Source: Xylanibacter ruminicola
GTDB taxonomy: Bacteria; Bacteroidota; Bacteroidia; Bacteroidales; Bacteroidaceae
Length of the DNA: 64,000 nt
Assembly: GCF_900107775.1 (NCBI RefSeq)
Contig: NZ_FNRF01000002.1
Span: 499,129 to 563,128, forward strand
Reading direction: 5' to 3'
Below are positions 18,991-28,860 of this stretch, piece after piece (position 1 is the first letter of the stretch; each line of letters begins with the position of its first letter). The notes under the pieces are model-generated. The model ran no database searches and was not told where the DNA came from. It saw only the letters and a program-made list of their open reading frames with translations. Position numbers and translations under genes: made by a program.

Positions 18991-19587
18991 ATGAAACGAT
19001 TAAGCATGATGCTGGTTGCTGCGCTGCTGGCCGTAGGAGGCTATGCGCAGACAGCAAAGAGCGTATTGGATAAGGCTGCTGCCACTATCACTGCCCCCCA
19101 GGGCGTAAAAGCTAATTTTAAGATGAGCGCCACCAGTGGCAGTACCAGTGGTTCCATCGCCATCAAAGGTAAGAAATTCTATGCCACCACACCTCAGGCC
19201 ACCGTATGGTTCGATGGTAAAACACAGTGGACCTACATGAAGAATAACGACGAGGTGAACGTGAGCAATCCTACCGAGGCGCAGTTGCAGGCCATTAATC
19301 CCTACAACTTTATCAATCTGTACAAGCGTGGTTATAACTACACCATCAACACAGCTGGTAAGGATTATGTGGTGCATCTGCTGGCCAACAGCGGTGAGCG
19401 CAAAATCAAGGAACTGTTTGTTACCGTTGATAAGAAGAACTATCAGCCCAAGCAGGTAAAAATGCTGCAGGGTAAGAAGTGGACCACCTTCGATATCAGC
19501 AACATTAAGAAGGAGAAGCTGGGCGACGGTCAGTTCCGTTTCAACTCAAAAGACTTCCCCAAAGCCGAAATCATCGATCTTAGATAA
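18991..19587 (+). CDS. lolA: LolA-like outer-membrane lipoprotein carrier
   Basis: A 198-residue periplasmic protein. The signal peptide spans residues 1-19 and ends at GYAQ. The mature part has the LolA beta-barrel pattern: an NFKMSATSGSTSGSIAIKGKKF strand pair, then ATVWFDGKTQWTYM and INPYNFINLYK. LolA carries lipoproteins through the periplasm. It is co-transcribed with ftsK, an arrangement often seen in Bacteroidales. The family is clear, though several LolA paralogues can exist per genome. Confidence 0.85.
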   Translation: MKRLSMMLVAALLAVGGYAQTAKSVLDKAAATITAPQGVKANFKMSATSGSTSGSIAIKGKKFYATTPQATVWFDGKTQWTYMKNNDEVNVSNPTEAQLQAINPYNFINLYKRGYNYTINTAGKDYVVHLLANSGERKIKELFVTVDKKNYQPKQVKMLQGKKWTTFDISNIKKEKLGDGQFRFNSKDFPKAEIIDLR

Positions 19588-19604
19588 AAAACAAAACTTA
19601 AACA

Positions 19605-21089
19605 ATGAACAAATTTCAACTGTACCGACTGCTTCGTAAGAACACTAACCTGAGTTATAAACGTAGTCCTGCCTTCGAGCAGAACAAGTGGGCCAAGCTA
19701 CTTATTTATTTAGGTGCTGGCATGTTTGCCCTTTACCTTATTATGTATGGTTGCATAGTGGGTATGGCTGCCAAAGGTGAGGCTGGCATGATGCTGGCGT
19801 TTGCGCCTTTTTATATGGCCATCGATTTCCTGCTGCGTTTCATCGTGCAAACCACACCTGGCATGATGGTTAAACCCTACATTCTGCAGCCCATTTCGCG
19901 CTATACCGCTATCGAGTGTTTCTTGATTGGCGAGCACGTGAGTGGCTACAATCTGTTGTGGCTTTGCATGTTTGTGCCCTACTCTATCATCCAGCTGTTT
20001 GCTGGCGAGAGCTTCGTTCTGGTACTGCTCGAATTGGTAACCTGCGAACTGCTCATGGTTCTGAACAGTCAGATTTATCTGTTCTTCCGTACACTGATTA
20101 ACCGCAGCGTGCTGTGGCTTATTCCTGGTTTGGTGTTCTACGCTCTGCCATTTACACCGCTGATGCTGTCGCCAAAGGCCGACACCTTCGATAAAATGGT
20201 AGATATGATTATTGCTCAAGGTTTGTCGTGGTATGCCCTGCCTATCGTTCTGCTGGTTATCTGCGGTTTGTTCTTTGTAAACCGCCACATGCAGTTTATC
20301 TTTGTGTACGAGGAAATCTCGAAGAAAACCGAGCGTGCACTCAAGCATGTGTCAGAGTTCGCATTCTTTAATCGCTTCGGATTGGTTGGTGAATATCTCA
20401 AAATCGAGCTTAAGTCGAACATCCGCAATAAAACCATGCGTACACGCTGTATCTATAGTCTGTGTGCCGTGATTGCTTTCTCGCTGCTGGTGGCTTATAC
20501 CACTATTTACGACAGCGAGCTGATGCAGAACTTCTGGTGCCTGTACTGCTTTGCCCTTTATGGCGTAACTGCCCTAATTAAGATTATGGGTCAGGAAGGC
20601 AACTATATCGAGCTGCTGATGATGCACCGCGAAAACATCATCGCCCTGCTGCGTGCCAAGTTCATTTTTTATAGCGCTGTGCTCATTATTCCATTTGTTA
20701 TCATGCTGCCTGCCGTGTTCACTGGCAAGTACACCATACTGATGCTGTTTGCTTACATGTTGCTTACGGCCGGATTCCTGCATTTCGTCATCTTCCAGCT
20801 GGCGGTTTACAACAAGCAGACCTTGCCCTTGCAACTCAAGGTAACAGCTAAGGGTAACTTCGAAAATGGTATGCAGTTGGTCATCGAGTTGTTTGCACTT
20901 TTTGGTCCTGTGCTCATTACTGGTCTCGGATACCTGTTGGTGGGTCTTACCTATACCTATATAGTTATGTGTGTAATAGGTGTTGCATTCATTATTACCC
21001 ACCCCATTTGGATTCGCAATATTTACACCAGAATGATGAAAAGAAGGTATGAAAACCTCGAAGGATTCATGAATACACGCGATTTCTAG
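19605..21089 (+). CDS. DUF5687 multi-spanning membrane protein
   Basis: A 494-residue integral membrane protein with about ten hydrophobic segments. It begins MNKFQLYRLLRKNTNLSYKRS and is dominated by Leu/Ile/Phe runs. It matches the DUF5687 family of Bacteroidetes, probably the permease half of an ABC-type export system. No ATPase gene lies beside it here. It follows the LolA-like gene by 17 bp. The substrate is unknown. Confidence 0.8.
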   Translation: MNKFQLYRLLRKNTNLSYKRSPAFEQNKWAKLLIYLGAGMFALYLIMYGCIVGMAAKGEAGMMLAFAPFYMAIDFLLRFIVQTTPGMMVKPYILQPISRYTAIECFLIGEHVSGYNLLWLCMFVPYSIIQLFAGESFVLVLLELVTCELLMVLNSQIYLFFRTLINRSVLWLIPGLVFYALPFTPLMLSPKADTFDKMVDMIIAQGLSWYALPIVLLVICGLFFVNRHMQFIFVYEEISKKTERALKHVSEFAFFNRFGLVGEYLKIELKSNIRNKTMRTRCIYSLCAVIAFSLLVAYTTIYDSELMQNFWCLYCFALYGVTALIKIMGQEGNYIELLMMHRENIIALLRAKFIFYSAVLIIPFVIMLPAVFTGKYTILMLFAYMLLTAGFLHFVIFQLAVYNKQTLPLQLKVTAKGNFENGMQLVIELFALFGPVLITGLGYLLVGLTYTYIVMCVIGVAFIITHPIWIRNIYTRMMKRRYENLEGFMNTRDF

Positions 21090-21127
21090 GCTTTTTTTGA
21101 GTTTTTTGAAAGAAAATCGCGAAAAAG

Positions 21128-21159
21128 TTTGGTGGTTTAAAAAAATAGTCGTACCTTTG
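21128..21159 (+). promoter_or_regulatory. tRNA-Lys promoter
   Basis: TTTG (21128-21131), 20 nt, TACCTTTG (21152-21159). It fires into the two tandem tRNA genes. Confidence 0.75.
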
Positions 21160-21203
21160 CACCCGCAATTCAGCAAGAGAGCTGATACAAAGCGAAAAAT
21201 GAT

Positions 21204-21276
21204 GCACCCGTAGCTCAGTTGGTAGAGCACCTGACTCTTAATCAGGGTGTCCAGAGTTCGAGCCTCTGCGGGTGTA
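21204..21276 (+). tRNA. tRNA-Lys(CTT), copy 1
   Basis: A 73-nt cloverleaf: acceptor GCACCCG/CGGGTGT with discriminator A, D arm GCTCAGTTGGTAGAGC, anticodon stem CCTGA/TCAGG with loop CTCTTAA (anticodon CTT), and T arm CAGAGTTCGAGCCTCTG. CCA is not encoded. Confidence 0.95.
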
Positions 21277-21318
21277 CTTTTTGCAAGAAAATAGGCCCTA
21301 AAAAGCCACCAAAATGAT

Positions 21319-21391
21319 GCACCCGTAGCTCAGTTGGTAGAGCACCTGACTCTTAATCAGGGTGTCCAGAGTTCGAGCCTCTGCGGGTGTA
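21319..21391 (+). tRNA. tRNA-Lys(CTT), copy 2
   Basis: Identical to the first copy over all 73 nt and also over several bases upstream (AAAATGAT). It follows after a 42-nt spacer, so this is a tandem duplication transcribed as one unit. It is directly beside the integrase end of the prophage. Confidence 0.95.
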
Positions 21392-21408
21392 CAAGTGAAG
21401 AAAAAAGA

Positions 21409-21435
21409 AGCAGACTTTTGAAGTCTGCTCTTTTT
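21409..21435 (+). terminator. Terminator of the tRNA-Lys transcript
   Basis: AGCAGACTT (21409-21417), loop TTG, AAGTCTGCT (21421-21429), then CTTTTTG. Confidence 0.85.
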
Positions 21436-21575
21436 GTTTAGGAACCAGGCACTTATGCCCCAACTCCTACTTATGATAAGCCAGTTCGATAATTTTAAGT
21501 TATTGTTGAACCCCGCAGTCCATTTGGACAGACTTGGAATTAACTGGAACGGCTTGGACATACCTGGACATTTTT

Positions 21576-21659
21576 TTGTTACCAGTTTTGTTACCGGCCA
21601 CGAGCGGATTTGTTACCGCTTGTTACCGCTTGTTACCACTGACCTAAAGTTTTGTTACC
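21576..21659 (+). repeat. Six direct repeats TTGTTACC upstream of the integrase
   Basis: TTGTTACC occurs at 21576, 21588, 21610, 21620, 21630 and 21652. Start-to-start distances are 12, 22, 10, 10 and 22 bp, that is, one or two helical turns. They end 33 bp before the integrase ATG. They are best read as arm-type binding sites for the integrase or an excision factor, or as an operator array. Confidence 0.75.
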
Positions 21660-21692
21660 AGTCTTCCGGTGGCTGCACAAAAAAACAAAATT

Positions 21693-22838
21693 ATGAAACA
21701 ACATGTAAGAGTGGTCTTTGACCGCAAGAAGGCCTCGGCCAAGACAGGAACTGGTAAGATTGAACTGTGTGTTTACCTGAAAGAAGGTGAACGCAAGTGG
21801 ATCACTGTTGGTACAGCATCACCTGAGAATTGGATGTCTGTATCAAACTCTCGCAGCATCACCTCAAAGGTGGAGCACTACGAACAGGTTATTAAAGCCA
21901 TGGAACTATTGAAGGAGGATATGACAATATCCAACTTCAACCGCTATGTAGAGTTTGAGCAACTGGGACATAATCAAGATAAAGTGCTCTTCAATGGCAA
22001 TGATTTGCGACAGAGCTTCGTGGAGTTTTGTCGTAAACATATGGAGCAAGAGAATCTGGCTCAGAACTCTATTAAGGATATCAAGGTCGTTTTAAAAAGT
22101 GTTGAAGAGTCTGGATTACTCAATACATTAGCAGATCTAACACCTGCCAATGTCCGAGCTTATGATGCTTGGCTTAGAAAGCCAAACACCAGAACTGATT
22201 ATACTATTAATGGCTATCATAAGAAGGTACGCAAGTACACAAAGATTCTTTGGCAGCAGGAGATTATTTCAATTGACCCTTATGACCATGTAAAGTTTCC
22301 AAAGGGCACAAATAAGGAGCGTCATCCACTTACTGAGAATGAAATCATCAAGATTCGTGATGCAGAGTTCTATGGCCGTAAAGACCGCGCAAGAGATTTG
22401 TTCGTCTTCATGGCATATACTGGACTTGCTTATTGCGACATGTGCTTGTTTAACTTCAAAACGATGACAGAATTGCATGATGATTATTATTATATCGACG
22501 GTGCACGTCTGAAGACCGGTTCGAACTTCTTCACTCCTATCCTACCACCTGCTTTGGCCGTGCTTGAAAAATACGACTTCAAGTTGCCAATTATCAGCAA
22601 TCAGAAGTTGAATGATTATTTGCATCTCATCCAAGATACATTGGATATTAGAAACGAAGTAACCTGTCATATCGGTCGCCACTCGTTTGCTACGCTTATG
22701 CTTACTTATGGCATCCCCATTGAGAAAGTAAAGAGAATGCTCGGACACAAGAACATTGCAACGACTCAGATCTATGCTAAGATTCTGAAGAAGAATGTAG
22801 AGGATAGTGTCAACGAGATTCTCCCTACACTCAGATAA
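21693..22838 (+). CDS. Tyrosine recombinase / phage integrase
   Basis: Site-specific recombinase of 381 residues from the ATG at 21693 (a GTG at 21669 is in frame but less likely). It has an arm-binding and SAM-like N-terminal half and a C-terminal catalytic domain. HIGRHSFATLML is the HxxR box, LGHKNIATTQIYAK carries the histidine and the nucleophilic tyrosine, and FMAYTGLAYCDM is the Bacteroidetes variant of the first arginine box. Its stop overlaps the convergent tail gene by 8 bp. It is next to tandem tRNA-Lys genes, a usual integration site. Confidence 0.93.
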   Translation: MKQHVRVVFDRKKASAKTGTGKIELCVYLKEGERKWITVGTASPENWMSVSNSRSITSKVEHYEQVIKAMELLKEDMTISNFNRYVEFEQLGHNQDKVLFNGNDLRQSFVEFCRKHMEQENLAQNSIKDIKVVLKSVEESGLLNTLADLTPANVRAYDAWLRKPNTRTDYTINGYHKKVRKYTKILWQQEIISIDPYDHVKFPKGTNKERHPLTENEIIKIRDAEFYGRKDRARDLFVFMAYTGLAYCDMCLFNFKTMTELHDDYYYIDGARLKTGSNFFTPILPPALAVLEKYDFKLPIISNQKLNDYLHLIQDTLDIRNEVTCHIGRHSFATLMLTYGIPIEKVKRMLGHKNIATTQIYAKILKKNVEDSVNEILPTLR

Positions 22839-24780
22839 TTCGATAGAATGTACCTTTGAGTAACTGCGACTTTCCTGTTGATTCATGGAAAGTCGCTGTT
22901 ATTTTCTCACAGATATAGCGGCTGCCTTCAATGTAGAAGACGGCACGCGGATTGGGAATATCGTCAGAAAGGAAAGAAAAGCTGTACTTCTTCCTGTTGT
23001 CGATAGTGTAGGTATATTGATATGGGATATTCTGCGAGTCGAGACCTTTCTTGGGCTCCAGGCGCAGTGAGTACGGGGGCTTTACTGCAGTAAAGTCATC
23101 GTCTATCTCTACCCTATCTACTATCGGACGCGGCAACTTTCCTGTGTTGCGGATATTACCGTCCCAGAAGGCCACATATAGCTTGTCGAAATAAGCCTCT
23201 GCCTTTTCCTGATCCCCTTTTTCTATGGTCTTTCCGGCCATACTCTGCGCTAAAGCGCCGTCGCCATATTCTGTTTCTGTATCGCCTTGCCTATCATCGT
23301 CTCGACTTCCAGTAAAACCTCGTGTTCGCTGCCCTCCCATCCGGCTGCCATCGCCAGTATCGACGGAACCACCTCCAGTGGTATCCTCGTTCCATGTCGT
23401 AGCGTTTCCCAGGTCGCCACATTCCAGAAATAAGCACGGGCCTAAAGACTCGTCTGTTTCATCAATCCAGGCAGGCACCATTTGCAATTCCACTTCTTCT
23501 GCATTCTTACTAACGAATAACTTACCAAACTGGTTAACTGGCATCAGACGGTTGTAGTATTTATACCAATGATAATCCTGGTCACCGATATGTGTTGTTT
23601 CGTATAACACTGACTTGTAGCAGTACATAATAAAATAGGTATCTACGTCCTTGGCATAGAAGATCTTGTTACCATCGGAACCAGCCGGATAGCCTCGTGA
23701 ATAACGCTTATGTGAACCTCCATCTGTGATGTAAATACCGCTTTCCTTAAGTGTTTTGGCATAGTTGAGTAATGCTGTAAGCGTGCTATATTTTAAGGCG
23801 CTGTCTTTGTTCTTAGCGATGTACCACTGGCAGCTGCGATACGACCAAAGACGGTTGTCATTGTCAGCATAGGAAATGTTTTTCGAAGCGATGTAGTCCG
23901 ATTTGTCCTCCTGAGCCACGTCCACAGAGTACTTGCTGACGATACGGTCAATTTTCATCGATTTGATGTTATGAGCTATCTTGTGCGAGAAGTCAAACCT
24001 GATTGTGCGGTTCTTATGGTTGATGGTGAACTCACCACCCATCAGCAGTTCCAATTGCTCGAAGAATTCAGTGAGCGACCAGTGTGGCATGGCATCAGCA
24101 AAGTTAGCTAACGACCATGCTGCAGGGAGCGTGTTGCAGATAATAAGGTACTTCCAATAACTGTTGTTGATGGCGTTGAAACTACCAGAATACTTTATGG
24201 CGCTGCATATCTTCTTCAGAATGTATAGCAGATACGGCTGGAATGAGAGATTAGTGAGCTTGCTATCCCATTGAAAACTGCCGTTCGATGCTTTTGTCAC
24301 GGCGTTTTGAAGATTGCCTGATGTGTTGTTCACCCATGGCAGAGCAACATAATCAACCAATGGATAGCTCGCTTCCCATGCAGTGGAGATGTCGTAATTC
24401 TCGGCACTCCGGTCAGATGGGGTGCCGAGATCGAGCTGGTTCAAGTAGATATTGTCAAAAGTATCGTTGAAGTTCTGTTCGCTTCGGCCCTCCAGGAACT
24501 GTGTCTTAACTTCCACCTCTGATATCTGTGTGATGGTGATGCAGCCAGCTTTGTAAAACTGTTTATCACGGATTTCACAGTCAAATACAACTTTGTTCTT
24601 CAAAACGTCCTGACGATAGAGGTGCCCGAAGATATCAATGTTCTGCGGGCATCCTTTCAGCGGGAAAGTGATGGTAAGTGTGTAGCTGTCAGAGCCTGTA
24701 AACAAGGGGTTCTCTGCGATATATTCAAACGATGTGTTCTTTTTGAGATAGGCAATCTTGCCGTTGATAATGATTTCCAT
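22831..24780 (-). CDS. Phage tail/baseplate-associated protein, 649 aa
   Basis: No close family name comes to mind. Position and content suggest a distal tail or baseplate protein. It lies directly downstream of the tape-measure gene on the same strand. It begins MEIIINGKIAYLKKNTSFEY, with beta-rich segments and a Gly/Asp/Thr-rich low-complexity stretch near residues 455-510 (GGGSVDTGDGSRMGGQRTRG). Proteins of this look at this place in Bacteroidales siphophage genomes form the tail tip. It lacks signal or membrane segments. It is the last gene of the minus-strand structural run and converges on the integrase with an 8-bp overlap. Confidence 0.65.
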   Translation of the reverse strand: MEIIINGKIAYLKKNTSFEYIAENPLFTGSDSYTLTITFPLKGCPQNIDIFGHLYRQDVLKNKVVFDCEIRDKQFYKAGCITITQISEVEVKTQFLEGRSEQNFNDTFDNIYLNQLDLGTPSDRSAENYDISTAWEASYPLVDYVALPWVNNTSGNLQNAVTKASNGSFQWDSKLTNLSFQPYLLYILKKICSAIKYSGSFNAINNSYWKYLIICNTLPAAWSLANFADAMPHWSLTEFFEQLELLMGGEFTINHKNRTIRFDFSHKIAHNIKSMKIDRIVSKYSVDVAQEDKSDYIASKNISYADNDNRLWSYRSCQWYIAKNKDSALKYSTLTALLNYAKTLKESGIYITDGGSHKRYSRGYPAGSDGNKIFYAKDVDTYFIMYCYKSVLYETTHIGDQDYHWYKYYNRLMPVNQFGKLFVSKNAEEVELQMVPAWIDETDESLGPCLFLECGDLGNATTWNEDTTGGGSVDTGDGSRMGGQRTRGFTGSRDDDRQGDTETEYGDGALAQSMAGKTIEKGDQEKAEAYFDKLYVAFWDGNIRNTGKLPRPIVDRVEIDDDFTAVKPPYSLRLEPKKGLDSQNIPYQYTYTIDNRKKYSFSFLSDDIPNPRAVFYIEGSRYICEKITATFHESTGKSQLLKGTFYRII

Positions 24781-24797
24781 ATTGAAATGCTTATGTT

Positions 24798-27700
24798 TTA
24801 TTTCCTGCGACTTTTGGGAGATTTGTTACGGATGAGCTGGTCGTATTCGTCCTGGGCCTTTTTGATGCCTGTGTCGCCAGTGACGGTGTTGACTGTCACA
24901 AAAGGTTCGCTGAGACGATCCTTCAGCTGGCGCATGATATCGGCATACTCCTTCATCAGCTTATCAGACTGTTCTGACTGCTGTTGGGCTGGCTGCAGGA
25001 TAACTGTCGGCGATGATGGTGCGGACTGTGCGTACACGCTCGGAGCCACGATACTTCGTGAAACGTCATCCGAGCGTAATGAACCGATGGTGTTCGTTCG
25101 CTGGGCATAGTCCAAAGCCTCAATCATCGGGCGGGCAACGGGCGACTGCAGTAACTCCTGACTGGCCACCCACTCCCCTTTATGTACGATGCCGGCCACC
25201 TCATATTTACCTCCTTCACCGGTAAAACCACCTTTGGCATACCCCTGAGCGGCGGATGCTTCCTGCTGCTTCTTGATAGCAGCTACTTGAAGCATACCAG
25301 CAGCTACTGCCGAAGCTGCTGCTATTGGTGCCAGGATATAACCAATCAGTGGCACTGCTGCGGCAGAACTATAGGCGTTGATCGCCGAAGTAGCTGTCTG
25401 TGCGATGGCCTGCATCACCTGCATCTTGAACATTTTCTTGTTCGCGTCGGACTTGACCTTGGCCACCTCCTGTTCCTTCTGCTTCTCCAGTTTCTTCACG
25501 ATGTAGTTGTTACCCTCGGCATTGGATATCTCCGTCTGGTATCGTTTTTCGATGGCAGAAATCTGAATGTCTGCTTCTGCTTGAATGAGCGAAGACATCT
25601 GTTGGAAGATGCTGCTCATGCCTGAGCTGATGACATCCAGGGAGCCTGTGACCGCCTTCCCCATATCTGATTGCAGCCACTCCTGAGTGGCGCTGGTCCA
25701 TTCTTCGAGGAATGACCTGTTATCGTCGAGTTCGTCGATGCCGTATTTCTTTCGCAGGGCCTTTTTCGCTTTCTGGTAGTCCTCCTCGATGCGGAGCTTC
25801 TCCTTGGCGTTGTTGTCGGCTGCTTTTATCTCCAGGTCATAGACTACTTTGAGTGCTTCCAGGTCGGTCATATATTTACTTGTCCGCTCTGAGCGATTGT
25901 CCCCGAAGAATTCCTCCTTGATTTTCTTCAGTTGGTCCTGATGCTTCTTCTGGGCGGCTTCCGTCTCCTGTTGGCGTCGCTTCTGGTCGGCAATGAGTTT
26001 GTCCTGATATCGGGTCTGCGCCTGCGTGTATTCAGTCGTGCCCTCTTCATAGATCGACGTCATGCGTTTCAGGTGATTCAATTCCAAGAGCTCCATTGAC
26101 TGCTGGTAAATCTCCTGGTCTATCTTCCCATCGATATAGCGTTGCTTCTGGATGGACATTGCTTCGTTGTAAAGCTGTGTCTCCTGTTCCACAGTGATTT
26201 TTGTATGCTGCTCCGATTGCTTCTTTTCAGCCTCTGCATATGCTGCCTGAGCCTCCAGCTTTTCTATTTCCGTGAGGTCGCTGTGCTGTAGAATCTTCGT
26301 CTGGTATTCGATTTCGATTTCCAGAATGCGCTTCTGGTACTGTTCGTAGTTCTGCTGACCGGTGGCATAACTGATTCGATTGAGGGCTTCTTCCTTGGCT
26401 TTCCAGTCCTTTTCCTCCTTGAAGCGCTCCTGTTTTTTGCTGTTGTCAGTGGGAGGTGGTGTTGGGGTCTTCTTTGGGTCTTCGGCCTTTGCTAACTTCT
26501 CTGCTTCGTCTGCCAGGCGCTGATTGTCCGCTGTGAGGGATTCGATGATGTTGTTGTACTGCGTCACCGTCTTGTCCAGACGGGACTGTTGCAGCTTCCA
26601 TGCCCTGTAGGCAGCTGGACTTACATTGGCGCTGCGGATGGCCTCCGATTCCGACTGGCCCTGCTTTTCGTTGAAATAGGCGTCCTGAATGTTATGAGGC
26701 GCCTCGTTGAAATGCACGTCACGCTGCTTCTCAGCGTCGGGCAGTTTGTCTAAAGCGGCTTTGATTTTCGCTGAATTCTTCAGCTGTTCAGTGTAGTTTT
26801 TCAGGATTTTGATGTTATGCCCATATAGCTGGCCTTCCTCGCTGATACTCGCGTGGTAGTCAGGTATGATCTGTTGCAGCTCCTCGATGGCCTTTTGGCG
26901 CTTGTTGACCGATAGAGACTCGTTTTCTATCGTACGTTTTAGCTGCTCAATTCGGTTGATTTCCTCGCGTGTGTTGCGGTCGGCTTCCTCATTGATATCT
27001 TTCAGGCGCTTCTGAGCTGCAGCGGCGGTGCTGCTTGATTTGGCAAATTTCACGTACAACCCAATCAGGAGAGTCATAGCCGTGATGGCCACACCCAGGG
27101 GGGTCATCTTCAGCACCTTGTTAAAGAAAGTTTGTGCTGCTGCAGCGGCTGTGATTTCCCCTCTTAGTACCTTGTGTTTGAGGATAGAGGCTGCCAATGC
27201 CGTGTTTTCGATGGCTATCGCTGCAGCCTTCAGCTTGGCGACGGCAATGTAACGGAGTGACCACAGATGTTGCAGCTTGACGGCGGTATAGTAGCCGACA
27301 ACTGCTGCTGTCAAGGTGATGAGTGTACCTTTGTATTTCAGGATGAAGTCCACCAGCGTTGAGAGGACTTTTAGCATGAGTGTTGTGCTGCTCAGAACGT
27401 GACGCATGACGGGCTGTAGCTTTTCACCCAGCTCGATGGCCATTTCCTTGACACGCTTGCGCGCCTTGTCCAGTCCGGCCTGTACCGTATTGTTCTGTAC
27501 GTTGTATTCCTTGTTGACCGATGTTGCTTCCTTGAAAGCCTTCGCTGCTTCCGACTGTTCCCAACGAATCATATCCAAATTACCTGCCAACGCAGATATG
27601 ACCTGAGCAACTCGGGCACCGTTTTCTCCCATATCCTTGAAAATGGGTGCCAGAACGTCGATGTTACCCAGTTTGTCGAGCGTGTCTAGGAGCATCAGCA

Positions 27701-28820
27701 GGCCCTCGTTTGTTCCCTTGGCCAGCGTCTGCTTGAACTTCTCCGCATTCATGCCCGTAGCCTTAATAATCTTATCCTGCTGCTTGAACATGTCCATGAT
27801 CAGCTTCGAGACAGCTGTGGCCGACATCTCAACGGCCTGTCCCTGAGAGTCGAGGACAGCGGCCAGACCCATAATCTGTGGGATGGTCATTTCTGCCTGG
27901 GCACCTACGCCTGCCATACGCTTGGCGAAGTTGGCCAGGTATGGAGCTGATGCGGTGCAGTTCTGTGAGAGCTCGTTGATGACAGAACCAACAGACAGCA
28001 ACGCTTTTTCTGTGCCTAAACGCTCTTCGTCGCCGAAGATGTTGGTCAGTTTGGAGAGTGTGAGCGTGGCCCCGTCGCCGAGCTCGTCGAGTGCGACATT
28101 GATCTGGTCAGCCGCTTTCACGAATCCCATGATATCCTCTTTCGACTGCTTGCCCAGTTTACCCGCTTCCTCTGCAAGGATGTTCAGCTGTTCACGGCTG
28201 GAGCGTGTGTCCATCTTCTTGAATTCCTCGTTCAGGTCCTCGACTTGTTCCTTGGCCATGCCCGTGAACTTGCGGACATTAGCCATCTCTGCGTCGATGT
28301 CCGCATAGGCTTTCACAGCGGAACGGCCGGCCATAATGATACCTGTTGCAGCAGCTATCATGCCCATGAGTGTGGTCTGCCAGTCGTTCATCTTACGGTT
28401 GAAGCGGTCCCAGAATCCCTCGCCAACGGTCAGCTCGGTGTTGACCTTGGCGAGTTCCGCTTTCACCCGTTTGATGGCTTCCGCCTGCCGGTGCCACTGC
28501 TCTGTACCTCGTTCGATACCGTTGAGCTGCTTCTTGAGAGTGGCTAGTGTCTTGTTAAGTTCCTTGGGTGTAGCTTTGTCGAGGTTCTTCAGGACCTTCT
28601 CCACGCCGGCAGTTGCACTCTCTATCTGAGCTATCTGGCGGTTGGTCTGCTTCAGTTCTTTCTGAAGCCGTTTGAGTTCTACTTTGTTACCCGCTTTGGC
28701 TGCGTTCTCGATAGCATGTTCCAGGTCTTTTGATTTCTTTGTGAGGTTGTCCAGCATATCCTGCGCCTGTTTGCCGTTGACAGTCAGGGTGACAGTTGCG
28801 TTTGTGTTGATTGATGACAT
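24798..28820 (-). CDS. Phage tail tape-measure protein
   Basis: The largest gene in the window, 1340 residues. The N-terminal 150 residues are coiled coil. Residues about 165-470 match the TP901-type tape-measure domain (IDAEMANVRKFTGM, LSQNCTASAPYLANFAKRM). Hydrophobic patches lie near 510-610 (TLITLTAAVVGYYTAV and TPLGVAITAMTLLIGLY). A very long coiled coil covers about 600-1100, and an Ala-rich segment with a GYAKGGFTGEGG motif lies near 1240. Tape-measure proteins set siphovirus tail length. It has its own promoter at 28853-28860. Confidence 0.92.
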   Translation of the reverse strand: MSSINTNATVTLTVNGKQAQDMLDNLTKKSKDLEHAIENAAKAGNKVELKRLQKELKQTNRQIAQIESATAGVEKVLKNLDKATPKELNKTLATLKKQLNGIERGTEQWHRQAEAIKRVKAELAKVNTELTVGEGFWDRFNRKMNDWQTTLMGMIAAATGIIMAGRSAVKAYADIDAEMANVRKFTGMAKEQVEDLNEEFKKMDTRSSREQLNILAEEAGKLGKQSKEDIMGFVKAADQINVALDELGDGATLTLSKLTNIFGDEERLGTEKALLSVGSVINELSQNCTASAPYLANFAKRMAGVGAQAEMTIPQIMGLAAVLDSQGQAVEMSATAVSKLIMDMFKQQDKIIKATGMNAEKFKQTLAKGTNEGLLMLLDTLDKLGNIDVLAPIFKDMGENGARVAQVISALAGNLDMIRWEQSEAAKAFKEATSVNKEYNVQNNTVQAGLDKARKRVKEMAIELGEKLQPVMRHVLSSTTLMLKVLSTLVDFILKYKGTLITLTAAVVGYYTAVKLQHLWSLRYIAVAKLKAAAIAIENTALAASILKHKVLRGEITAAAAAQTFFNKVLKMTPLGVAITAMTLLIGLYVKFAKSSSTAAAAQKRLKDINEEADRNTREEINRIEQLKRTIENESLSVNKRQKAIEELQQIIPDYHASISEEGQLYGHNIKILKNYTEQLKNSAKIKAALDKLPDAEKQRDVHFNEAPHNIQDAYFNEKQGQSESEAIRSANVSPAAYRAWKLQQSRLDKTVTQYNNIIESLTADNQRLADEAEKLAKAEDPKKTPTPPPTDNSKKQERFKEEKDWKAKEEALNRISYATGQQNYEQYQKRILEIEIEYQTKILQHSDLTEIEKLEAQAAYAEAEKKQSEQHTKITVEQETQLYNEAMSIQKQRYIDGKIDQEIYQQSMELLELNHLKRMTSIYEEGTTEYTQAQTRYQDKLIADQKRRQQETEAAQKKHQDQLKKIKEEFFGDNRSERTSKYMTDLEALKVVYDLEIKAADNNAKEKLRIEEDYQKAKKALRKKYGIDELDDNRSFLEEWTSATQEWLQSDMGKAVTGSLDVISSGMSSIFQQMSSLIQAEADIQISAIEKRYQTEISNAEGNNYIVKKLEKQKEQEVAKVKSDANKKMFKMQVMQAIAQTATSAINAYSSAAAVPLIGYILAPIAAASAVAAGMLQVAAIKKQQEASAAQGYAKGGFTGEGGKYEVAGIVHKGEWVASQELLQSPVARPMIEALDYAQRTNTIGSLRSDDVSRSIVAPSVYAQSAPSSPTVILQPAQQQSEQSDKLMKEYADIMRQLKDRLSEPFVTVNTVTGDTGIKKAQDEYDQLIRNKSPKSRRK

Positions 28821-28852
28821 GATTTACAAGTTTAAATATGGATTTACAAGTG

Positions 28853-28860
28853 CAAATTTA
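28853..28860 (-). promoter_or_regulatory. Tape-measure gene promoter -7 box
   Basis: The minus strand reads TAAATTTG, about 33 nt before the tape-measure ATG, with TTTC about 19 nt further upstream (one mismatch to TTTG). Confidence 0.5.

Noticed and set aside
21204..21391. Two identical tRNA-Lys copies as attL/attR of a small element
   Set aside because: Only 42 bp lies between them, with no genes, and both are full-length, so a tandem duplication is the simpler reading.
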